Shown piece after piece: positions 28,201 to 39,447 of a stretch of 64,000 bases of DNA. Numbering within the stretch: the first letter of the stretch is position 1; each line of letters opens with the position of its first letter. The stretch is from Piscicola geometra (lineage: Eukaryota > Annelida > Clitellata > Hirudinida > Piscicolidae). The notes beneath the pieces were generated by a model. It was not told where the DNA came from. It made no database searches and saw only the letters and a program-made list of their open reading frames with translations. The stretch is from contig OX030958.1 in NCBI GenBank assembly GCA_943735955.1, positions 6,976,626 to 7,040,625 on the forward strand, read 5' to 3'. Both the position numbers and the translations under genes were made by a program.

Positions 28201-31200
28201 TATTATTATAAAAAAAGATTCATCAATATTGCTGGCAAATACACCCTCAAACAAAATATTAGTTTGCCTAATGTGCATATGATTTTTGTGTGTAAGGTAT
28301 ATACTAATATACTAATAAATAGTTTAATTATAAAATATACTATATTTATAATATATATTATAAATACATAAAATATTAGTTTGCCTAATGTGCATATGAT
28401 TTTTGTGTGTAAGGTATATACTAATATACTAATAAATAGTTTAATTATAAAATATACTATATTTATAATATATATTATAAATACATAATATATATTATAA
28501 ATACATAATATATATTATAAATACATAATATATATTATAAATACATAGTATATATTATAAATATAATATCTAATATTTATATTAGGTATATGACTAAATT
28601 ATATTACATATCCTTATTCATAGATCTATGAACTACATATTTTGTAATACAAACGCTCATTATGCAAACTAAAACTGTGCTTGTGATGATCTTTTTCAGC
28701 AATACTGATAAATAGTATTTTCTCTATAAAAAGTTAATTAAAATTTGGTAAGCAAATTAAAATTATGACAAAAATTAAGCTATTTGCACATTATTAAAAC
28801 TAAAATTGTGTTTGTATGTGAATTGTTACCTTTTTGATATTTATCTAGTTCTATAAATTTTCATTATAGATTTTTTTTGTAATAATGGAGTTTATTTACA
28901 TATTTCAAGACGAATAAGTTTTTTCCTATTTCGTTTTTTAAAATGCTTACTCGTTGGAGAAAAATAATGTAACAACATTTTATTTAATAAATTCAGTATT
29001 TATTATTAAGTTTTACCAATTTAATAAAATGTAAAAAAAGTTTAAATGTTTAAAATATAAACAAACACTACGGAAATATTCTTTCAGAGACAAAATATGA
29101 CCAGAACAATCACCATCTTAGCCATAAAACTTTCTTAAATGCATGTATCCTATTTAAAGGCTAATCGATTCAGCAGCTAAGAAACGCACTCGAACAGTCA
29201 CATACACCAATTATAATAAAAAGTTGCACATAAATTTACACTCAACCACACTAAAGGAAAGAATAAAAAGTAATGATGGGTCTCCAAAAAAACGGTCACG
29301 AAGATTACTCGTATTATAATTATAAATAAAAAAAAAATAAATTAAATTATAAAATAATGGTCGGTATGACCTGGAAAAAATAGCAGTTATATATAATGCA
29401 TCCGTACCTCTATAAATTGTTTTTCTTGGTGTTTATCATTATTCGATTTCTAAAAAAACGCTACAAATAAATAAAAACGTAAAGAAAAAATGCTTATATC
29501 GGGTAGTGTTGGTAACGGGGCTTTAATATTATCAGTACAACCAGAAAAAAATTCAGTAATTTTGACAATCTATTTTCTTCGTTTTGTGTTTTTATATCAT
29601 ATATTATTTAAATTTTTAAAAAGATTAAAACAATTTTGTTTTCTAGCGTACAAAAAAGAAAACCAAAAAGACTAATAGCTCACATTCTCAATAGTTTTCA
29701 ATTTGATTTTTGTGCACAAAGTTTGATAACTTTATTTTTTTTCATGAAGAGATTTTAAAATAGTTTTGAAAATATATTTTCCGGTATTTTTTGACATTTT
29801 TATAACTGTTATTTTATATATATTTCTTTTTTTAGTTTTTTACATACAAAGTATCATACGGATTAAAAGCGTACACCAGACGGATTATTGATCGCTGGAA
29901 AGAGGCTTACTTACGGACCTGGCTGTGTGCACGCTGGAGATATTGTTAGTGGAAGTGTGGCTGCTTGTGGTGCTTTTATGAGATTTTAGTGATTCTAGAT
30001 TTTGATTAATTATTTGATTATGGAGTATTTATTTAAACATTGGACAATTTTTTAAATATGTATTAGGGCTAAATCATAACTAATTCAAAATTGAATGTGG
30101 ATTGTGGCGCGTTAAAGCGATTTTGACTTAAGGTTTTTTGAAAAGTGTTTTATGAATAAATAAAAACGAAGAAGCGACTGGAAAAACTCGACCAAGACCA
30201 ATACGCCTAGTGGAAGCTGGTTGGCGGTATATGTTCTAGACCGCAGAGATAAGATGAGATAAAAGACAAAATTGGTTGGTGCTCACATTTCAGTCAGATG
30301 ATTTACAACTATGGTCTGTCCGTCGAATGATTGTAAGAAAGCTAGTTTTCTTAGTCGGATGTTCAAATGAATTAATCAACATATGTATAAATAGGATTCA
30401 ACCGGCAATAGTAATTGAGTTATTTATTATTTTATTGCATGTAATCATTATACATGTAATTATATATTATAATTTGTGAATACATATAATTTTTATAGTT
30501 AAAAGCACATGTAGAATCCAACTATTTTTTCCAATTATTAGAAATTTAGTGCCTTTGAGTGTAAAATAGGTTATACTCGAAGAAGTTTTTGTTCATGAAA
30601 AGTAATTTTAAGGGAATGAAGTTTAAATGAGTTGCATGGTGAGCAAGGTGTAGAGCGAGAGTCGTGAATAAAATCTTTAAAGTGTTAGAAGAGAAAATGT
30701 GTAAAAAAAAGTGTTTGTGAAAGCGGGATTACTTCATTCAATAAAATGTGAATTATGTTTCTGCAGAAATAAATTAGTGATTATTTTGTATAATGATGAA
30801 AGGAATAATTAGCTCGGTTGAGTTTTTGGTTGTTTTGAGAGTAGACAAACTACCATTAATGTGTGTGTGTTTTTGCAAAGAGAAAAGTAGCTTGAATAAT
30901 GAAAAAATTGATTGTTTAGTAAATACATTTGTAAGTTCTAAATGATAAATTCTTATAAATTATTAAACATGATAATTTTATGAATGAAAAAAAATTGATT
31001 TCAAAATTCTTGTAGATAGTGTTTAAAGAAAAAATATAATTAAAAAAGTAATTTCACTATATGGGAGTTTTGAGGAAGTCCGATACAATACAGTGGTTAT
31101 TGCACTTGCCTTGAATTGGGAAATTCTAAGCGTTTCTCTTGGGTGTTTCTTTTAGTGACAAATCGTGCATATAAGTAAATGCAGTATTTCAAGTTTTAGG

Positions 31201-34200
31201 TTAAAGGTTAAGCCAATTTCTCACTTTAAAAAAATTTATCATAAATTATTTTATGTCTTAATATTCCTCTGTGATATTTAAATTTGGTCATGCAAGAGTG
31301 TTCGGAGGACTGTGTGATTGGGTGTAATTATGTGGGTGTATTTTATGACGAGGTGCGTGCGGATTTCTGATGAGCAATAATGCTTGTTATTCCTTCCAGC
31401 CTTTAGTCTCCCTGTGTAATTCTAAGTTTGTTTTCATCTCGTTGCATGTTTTCATGAAAATAACCATGAACAAACCCAAGTTTATTATTGGGTAAGTCCG
31501 TTCACTTTATGCGTTTGATTATTCGGTGCTATTTGCCTATTGATTAATAAATTGTTCTAAAGATTTAGAAGTTAAATGTCGATTTATAAATAGGTGAAGA
31601 TGTTTTTATGCACTCTTTTCCATTATGATGATCCAGTTTTACTTTGGGAAGAGTCGGATTGAGAGTTCTAAAAGATGATTGTCTTGTTAATAAATTCTGA
31701 TGAAGTATTCACTATCTATAGATGCCCAACCTTTTATCTTCATAGATTTTTCAACCGGCACGTTTCAAATAGAACGTAGAAGAGTAAGGTAATTGTTTTC
31801 GTTTTTTATGTGTTTGTTTGCTATAACGTCTTTAGTTCAGTAGTGTGCCTTTAAATCATGAAAAATGTAAAAAGTTAAACTTGTTTTATACAAGTAATTT
31901 AAAAAATAAAATCATGTTTTTATAATCACGTCTTGAGTGATGGAAAGCTTGGAAAATCTTTCAGAGTAGAAATTCTTTTTTATTTCTTGCAGAAAAACAA
32001 TACTAAATCAAAAAAGAAAACAGAAAAAAAGTATTTTTAACGCTATAAGATAGAAAATGATATATTGTCATTCAGCTGAGCGTATAATTGAACGAAAAAA
32101 AGTTGCTGAAAATACCCAAAAAGTAGATTTTGGAAACGGATAAAAATACAGAAAAAATGTTTTCTTTTTGTTTGAAACTTTTACTTTTAAAAAAGATTTA
32201 ATTTTGATCTAAACAATTCAAATTTGTTTTTATTTTTTTTAATCCTAAAAGAAAAAATATCTTTTTAAAGAAAAGTAGCTTCGTGTAAAAATCGACTTTG
32301 GAACAAACACTGAAAAACAAATATATCATTTTCAAAAAAAATGTAAGAAATGATACTGTTAACTCAGTTTTTGAATTTATACTTAAAACCTCAAATACAA
32401 GTTACATTTGAAAACTTTGCATTATTTTGATGATTTGACAATAGGTCAGGGCTTATATATACGTTTAGGACATTTACATTTGCGCATTTTCTTTGAAAGA
32501 TTTTGTGAATAAACTTGTTTTAAATTTGCTTTAAGTAAAAAAATTACTTTCATAACATCATTAAATAAAACTTCAATAAAATAAATAAAAAGTTCAATAC
32601 ATGAACCATTATAAATTTCAATGTTGCACTGGAAAACATTAATAGTAAAGTATACTTATAAGTTAAAAGCTAGAAAAATGCATTGTAAAAACTGAGATTA
32701 TTTCAAAAAATATTTCAGTGTCAAGCTTTTTATACTAGCAAAAAGATAACAAAACTATTTTTATTTAAATGTGGAAAAAAAGAAGAAATAGTTTAACAAA
32801 ATATAGATAACTTTACTGCATCAAAGAGTATGTTTTAAATTTTTTTATCATAATTTTTTTTCAACAATAGAAAATGAAAACAAAAATATAAATAAAATAT
32901 TTTAAAGCAATATATAAAGTATAAAAGATGACTGGAGCACGGGGAGGCATACAATTAGACCTTGTATTCATGATAAATGGAAGCTACTTCAATTTATGTA
33001 TGTATATAAAGAAATTATTTTTCAAAATTTATGTATATATATATAACTATTTATTTATTGAAACAATAATAACTTTAAAATATTTAATTGAAAAATAATT
33101 GTCACATAAACAGAAATAAAAAAATAAAATAATAATTCAAAAAGAAAAAAAACTCATTAAAAAAATCTAATACAATATACAAACAAGTGTAAACTAAAAA
33201 AAAGCATGAATTAAAATAGATAGATAGAAAAACACTAGTATGCATAATGTATGAGTGTTTATTTAGGCGGTTAAAGCAATGGACCCGGAGGTCAGTGGCC
33301 TAAATCCCTATCATATAATTTGAAAGACCCACCCGTATAATAGGAAAAAAGAAAAAACAAGTTTTTATTTGCCGCATTATTACTGTTTTAAGTGTGTGTT
33401 TTATGGATTTGAATAAAATATAATTCCTCAAGGAGACTTTTAAATAAAATCATGTCTATAATATACTCTTTCACTTGTATAAACGCAAAAAAGTATTATT
33501 GTAAAAATAAATTTTTCAAATTAATAATTAAAACTAAGAAAATCATCTGATAAAAAAAAAATTTGGATTTATTACCATCATCCTTAAATCAAACACGTTA
33601 GATTTTGCCACTTGCAAAGCCAACAATTTGATTTGACTCAAAACGTTTGTCATGAAATGGACGAACGATACATTTATATAACTTTTGAATAATTTAAAAA
33701 ACTCATTATACAAAATATTGATGATAATGTATAATTAATAAGATCAATTAGCCGTGAGTATTGAAGAGAATTTTTAAATCTCAGTATCTTTAGAATACGC
33801 TTTTTTCTCCGTTTTCCCCCTATTTTCCGCCTAAATATATAATACAGTTTCAATACCGTAAAACGTTCAACAACAAAAATGTGCAAATAATTTAAGAAAA
33901 TTAATTTTTAATTTTGCAAAATATACTTTTTCAAGCTTTACTCACATTGCAACCATATATTATTTCAAAAAGTTCAGAAACTAACCCTGTTGTACTGATG
34001 GCATCGGTCCAAAAGTGAAACAAGAACTTGTCTTGCATTAGTGACCCCTTGTCGAGCATACAACTCTTGCAAGTCTCGATAGGCTGAAGAGGGGAAAAGA
34101 GGTTCCGGCAATTCCTTCAAGAAGTCTTTTAGAATAACTGCATGGGTGATATGGGGAAAAACTTGATTCAGGTTTAGTTAGTGTAGAAGGGTAGGTGAAG

Positions 34201-37200
34201 TTTGATAAATGTTTTACGACAATAAGGATTTTTTATTTGTCTGTTTATCACATTTTAATTCAGCGAAGTGCCCATTAGGACGTGTACATTAGACGTAAAG
34301 AAAATCACGACGATCAAAATAATCGTCATTCCTTTAAACTTAAAGGCTTGAAATATATCTTTTTTAAAACCTATGTACTTTGATTTTACTCTAAATATAT
34401 AATTTAAAAAATTTCTAGTTATAAACATTTTAATGAAACTGTTTCATACAAATAGGGTAAATAGTGTTTTGCATAAAAACGTTGTCATTTCTTCAATTAT
34501 TAAATAAATCCTCTAGAAGAAATGCTGTTTACATCTTTCATATCAAGTATTCCGAATTTTGTGACTAAAAAGCTTTAAGGATATTAATCCTTTCAAAAAT
34601 CTAACATTTTTCAAAAATTACAAAATCTGAAATATCTCCAGTTAAACCATTGCATGCAATAATTGTTAAATTGATATTTGAAAAAGAATAACTAGAAAAT
34701 AGCTATTTAAAAGATATGGAAAAAATTATCCAGAAGCATGATTGAAAGACAATATTTGTAAGTGTCAAGTTTTAATATTTTGATAAATAGTTATATATAA
34801 CTCCAAATAGATAAGCTAAGCTTCGTTACATGAAAAAAAAATACTCATAACAAAAGTTATTATAAATTATATATTTTTTCCCATTTTATTTAATAAATAA
34901 CATAAATATAATAAATTATGAATTTGTTATTTCATATTTATAATTTCCAGACTATTTTACTTTCCATAATTGCTTTAGAATACAATGATATATATGTTTT
35001 TAATGTATTTGAAAAATGATAATTTAAAAATAAAATCTAAGTATAGATTTATTATACGGTTGCATAATTGATGAATGTCAAACAAGATCGAAATTCTTAG
35101 AATTCTATATTTTCTGTCTAATTTAATTAAAATAAATAATAATTAGTAGTATTGAAAAATAAATTGAGTGAAATTAGTATTTTGAAACATTTTCATAATA
35201 TAGGTGCTCACAAAAATTTAAAAGAATAAAATAGCATCAAAAGAGGTCAACCGGAAAACGTACCTGTAACTACGTTGATATCTCCGACAACAGAAGGTGA
35301 GAGGTCGATATGTAGAGGATCTTTTTCTAGCTCTTCACGCAACTGTAGTTTTCTTCTTGCTGATCCACACAAGCGGTATAAACCCACTTGACCCATGCCT
35401 CTTTTCTCTATCTCTTCTACACAGCGTACCACAATCATCGGTACGGCCTTGCCTGAGTTCTCTCTATCTACCACAGTCATAAGTTCAGTTCCAAACAGTG
35501 AGTTTAAGTGCAAAGAAGGGGTTCTCTTGAATACATCTTCGACGGTGTAATAGAACAATTCTATGTAAAGAATACCTCTTGGTTGTAGCTGCAAAGCAAG
35601 ACGATGATGATGCTGCGAATGTTGAGGGTGTTTTTGTAGGAGAAATGAGAGATGAACCGAACCTCCATAGACCAGTCTATGCCGGGTTCCTTGGCCAGGG
35701 TCGTAAGAGTAGACCGAAAATGAAAGATAGCGTGCAGAGTATAAATCCATTTCGAACTTGTCATCCCAGTCAAAGTTCATGGCTCCGGTGTGCACGGTTG
35801 TTCTTGCACAACCCAGTGAGTCTAGTTCTACCACACAGTAAAGATCTTGCAAAACTGCTCTGTTTGAAACTAAACCATGACCACAAAAGACATGACAAAC
35901 AAGAGTTCCTTCCAGAGGCAATGGAGGCAATGATTCTTCTCCATTGTCTGTTTTCGAAAAAGATTGATGTGGCAAGATTGATTGGTATGGCTTAAATGCT
36001 TCTTTTCTGATGTGAAGGGGAACTTTTATGAGATTTTTTGAAGGAATGTCTCCTGAGCCTCCGGTAACAGAAGGGTTTCTTGTGAGCGTGCGAGACTGGT
36101 GGGAGTTTGAAGAAAGACTTGAAGAAGAGCCTGACATGGTACCTTGTTGAGGTTGTCCCTGCTGAGACTGTTGTGAGTTCACTACGTTACGCGTTGAAGA
36201 AGCAGCATTTATCTGCAGACTACGGTACGATGATGACGAAGAAGACGACGGATCCGCTTGTTCGTCCTTTCCACTCTCATGAAATTCTTCATTGCTAGTC
36301 ATCTTTTTCACAATTCTCCGCCTTGAAGCCGATCCAGTTGGAGTCATCATGCGACTCAAGTCCATTTGAGCAGAAGAAGGACTCTTACCTTCGTTTCCTT
36401 GGCCGTTTCCGCTGACCACCGTGTAAGGGTAGTTTAGAGACATTTGGCGACCTAGAGTGTATGTCTCTTTGTCTGAAGACACACCAGCTCCTCCCGAGTA
36501 CAAGCTGGTTAGGTCATCTGATGGGTGGTTAAATGGTCCAAGAGTTTAATTTATAAAAAAATTACGATTATAAAAAATTATCTTAAAGTATTTTTATTTG
36601 CGACATTCATACCAAAAAACAAATTTGGAAAACATTTAGTAAAACTTAATTTTTCAAAATTCATTTTACGACAATTTGTAAAACCTTTGGAATAAAACAA
36701 TGAAGTTTTCACCTGTGTTTCTCAATGTTTTTTTATGTGTTTATGTATTCATGTCTGTATATTATTATATTTTTTCTATCTTAGTTTTTAAATGTGTATA
36801 AAATACTGTATATGTGTATTTTTTCATATTTATGTATGAAAATGCTTGGAAGTATAAGGTGTATCAAACCTTTTTTCGAAAAACTAAATTCTTTTTACCA
36901 TACCATGAACAATCAAAAGAAGTCTAGAAAGAAAAAATAATAGAAATAAAAAAATTCAAATAATCATTGAGTCAAAGTTTTCAAATATATTTTTAAATCA
37001 TGAATCTAAATGGTTTTTAGTGCAGATTATGAAGACTTTTTATTCTTAAACTAAAAAAATAGAATAAGAAAATTACTTTTTATTCATCATTTAATTTATG
37101 TTGTTAAAAGAATTAGAAATAAACAGTTTAAATCTTCTAATAACTTTTTCAATATTTAGAATTTTATTCTACAAATATCATATTTTGTGAATATTACAAG

Positions 37201-39447
37201 TATTTTATAAAAACAAAGCAATAAAAGCTATCCGCTTTTGAATCCATAAAATAAAATAAAACACGTAACTTTTTGTAGAATGAATTATCAAATTATTTAA
37301 CTTCATATTTTTATAAAATTAAGTTATTAACTTTTTAAGGTGTCATTACCAAGTACCAAACACTTTTTCACCAACCTGATAAGTATGGAGACCTATTTTG
37401 ATCGATAGCAAAAGTATCGAACTGTCTTAGAAGAGAGTTCAGGCTGCTACTACAAGCTTGTCCGTCCTGCTGGTACGCAGGAGCTTCTCCATCCACCACT
37501 TCACCTCCTTGTCCAGGGTACCTGAATTGTGTTAAGAACTGGAGTTTTATAATGTATTTTAAAAATCTAAAGTTTTATTAAAATACTTTAATTGGAAAAT
37601 TAGTTTAGAAAATTTTTAGGATTCGTTTGAATATGTTTTCCTATCAGAGGAACCATGGAAAGAAAGATATAATATAAATATTAATAAAATACAACCACGA
37701 ATATTATTTACGTGGCTTGAACCCAAATGAGCTTTAATACAACTAATAGTGAATAATTTAAATGTATTTGATTTATTCCAATGCAGTTTGAAATACTTCT
37801 TTAAAGTTGAATGTAAAGTTCATGTAATGCTTTTTTCAAATAAATTTCATAAAGGCTTGCCCGGTAGAAAAAATACATTTAATCTGTTATTAATGCATTC
37901 TTTCACACATTTTTGGCACTAGAATGATTTTTCTATAAGTGAAAAGAAATAAATAAAATATGCACTAAGGTTATGTGAATCCTTTATGTTTTTTCGTAGT
38001 CTTTGGCTAATTGATTTCTAAAATGTATTAGGTGAAGTAACGTATCATATAATTAAGAATTTCAATAATTGTATCCTAAACATAATTAAAATTAAAATTA
38101 AATAAATTTTAAACACCTTCCAGCTTCTCTCCTCTCTTTTGCTCGTTGGTTCCACGAGTGCATCACATCCCAGCGCTGTTTGATTGACATTTGGTGTTCT
38201 GCGGTCATATTAGAATAAGAAAACCGGCGGTCTAGAGTGGCATATTCTCCGGGACTGAACCTCCACTGAGGGTTGTAGTCAGACGGCCAATCTAATGTCA
38301 TGCCACTCATCTGCATGTGACTGGGGTAAAAGTCTGCTGCTGTGCTAACGGTGGTCGTTGCAGCCGTTCTGAGCTGATTGAGATTCTGGCGATTAGGGAT
38401 GTGTTCGAAAGTGTAAGTATCAGAATCGGAAGAGTAATCAGGTCTTGCAGAACAGCTTCTGCGCTGGTAACTTACAGGGTTTCTGGTGAAACTAGTGGTG
38501 CACCTTTCAATCGAAGGTGCCCTGCAGGAAGAGAGAGAGTTGCTGAATGAAGTAGGTCGAGATTGCTGCTGTTGAAATTGTTGATTCTGAAGCATTGGAT
38601 TGTTAGCTGAAATCTCATAGTCTTCTCTGAATGCAAGTTCGTTGCTTGAGGGTGCTTGAGGAGGAAGGTTCACTCCTTCTTGCTTGAGATCAGACTTTGC
38701 CGCTGTTGAAGAGGATTGAGATGTTGATTCAACTTGTCTAAAAAATCCTGAATTGTCACTAGAAAGACCACTGTCTCCCGAATCATCCCCTCCCAAGAAT
38801 CCTTGTTGTTGCGTTTGGATCATCAAAGGTCCACCCATCCTGCCCAAACTACCCCAGTAGTCATCAGCACCACCTCTTCTTTGCACGCCAGCTGGTGATG
38901 AAGAATAAGCAAACCTTTGCTGTTCTCCTATGTAAAAATCTCCAGGTTGTTGATAATGATCTGAGCCTGGCGATCTGGAAGAGTGGGTGCTAGCTTGCAT
39001 CACCATAGATGAACCGAGAGTGTGTGGGTTGTAGGAAGATTGAGATTGTGGTCTAGGACATTTGACAACTACAACGGGAGGCAGTTGTTCTTCATCGCCT
39101 CCTGACTGACCACCACTCAGTGAGGAGCCTAATGACGTGGCATCTCCTGCGATGCTCGCAGCGTTAGGATTTCTTCTTACCACTAAAACAAGCCTTTTCG
39201 GTATTGACATTGATATCACTACGTCTTCCAGTCTTTTTCTAATAACTGGGTTGCCATTTATTGAGAGGATTTCATCGCCAATTTTCAGTAGGCCATTTTG
39301 CTCAGCAACACTGCCAACTGCCAGTCTTGAAATGAAAACTCCGTCCCATCTCTCTTTCCCGTTGCCTTCTCTAATGTAGAAGCCAAGACTTTGACCTGGT
39401 CTTTTGATGATCTCGACTGTTTGAACAACGCTTTCGGAGTCCTCCAT
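25237..39447 (-). CDS. syd-1: SYD-1 synaptic scaffold: PDZ, C2 and RhoGAP domains
   Basis: Five minus-strand exons, 5' to 3': 39447-38117, 37521-37376, 36517-35264, 34137-33986, 25482-25237; about 1042 residues with consistent phases. The start is the ATG giving MEDSESVVQTVEIIKRPGQ. An N-terminal PDZ (LGFYIREGNGKERWDGVF, then GLLKIGDEILSINGN) is followed by a long Ser/Gln-rich low-complexity region. A C2 domain (LVCHVFCGHGLVSNRAVLQD, then WDDKFEMDLYSARYLSFSVY) comes next, at roughly residues 695-810. A RhoGAP domain then runs to near the C-terminus (GLYRLCGSARRK, VILKDFLKELPEPLF, NKMNLLNLSIIFGPLIF). This domain order is the hallmark of SYD-1, which organises presynaptic active zones with liprin-alpha and neurexin. 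The putative arginine finger (Arg of GLYRLCG) is present. An 8.5-kb intron splits the RhoGAP domain. Upstream non-coding exons cannot be excluded. Confidence 0.9.
28253..28560. repeat. 117-bp direct duplication followed by a 20-bp minisatellite
   Basis: The unit starting AAAATATTAGTTTGCC at 28253 recurs, apparently unchanged, at 28370. The end of the second copy passes into about four further copies of a 20-bp unit (AATATATATTATAAATACAT). The final unit is mutated (AGTATATATT). The near-identity implies recent slippage or unequal exchange. Confidence 0.85.
31080..31150 (+). mobile_element. Possible tRNA-derived SINE fragment
   Basis: The stretch with CAGTGGTTATTGCACTTGCC resembles the box-A half of tRNA-derived SINEs, which often read AGTGGTTAAAGCACTTGCC. 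No convincing box B or target-site duplication was seen, so this is tentative. Confidence 0.3.
33262..33312 (+). mobile_element. Possible tRNA-derived SINE fragment
   Basis: GGCGGTTAAAGCAATGGAC followed by GGAGGTCAGTGG and CTAAATCCC looks like degenerate A- and B-box blocks in a GC-richer island of the SYD-1 intron. The boundaries are unclear. Confidence 0.3.
37690..37740 (+). repeat. Dispersed repeat fragment, copy 1
   Basis: ACAACCACGAATATTAT, then a GTGGC block, then AACCCAAATGAGCTTTAA. It matches the sequence at 44462-44515 in the same orientation, where it reads ACAACGACGAATATCAT, then TTGGC, then AACCCGGATGAGCTTCAA. It lies in the first SYD-1 intron and is part of an unidentified interspersed element. 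Confidence 0.5.

Larger units (their letters stand above)
25483..33985 (-). other. 8.5-kb intron inside the SYD-1 RhoGAP domain
   Basis: The two flanking exons join in phase 0 (HQYNR to NTFLFLLDHLQ) and together make a normal RhoGAP sequence, so no exon need be missing. The intron is AT-rich. It holds a 117-bp tandem duplication with a 20-bp minisatellite (28253-28560), two tRNA-like SINE candidates (31080-31150 and 33262-33312) and a GC-richer patch at about 29870-29990. No nested gene is supported. Confidence 0.6.

Noticed and set aside
28006..28278. 90-residue minus-strand frame in the SYD-1 intron
   Set aside because: The SYD-1 exons on either side join in phase without it, it runs into the 117-bp repeat, and no motif was recognised.
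28346..28560. CRISPR-like regular repeats
   Set aside because: The units are directly abutting AT-rich minisatellite copies without unique spacers, in animal DNA.
35297..36298. Plus-strand frames opposite the SYD-1 C2 exon, and opposite the exon at 38117-39447
   Set aside because: Antisense shadows of a well-supported coding exon.
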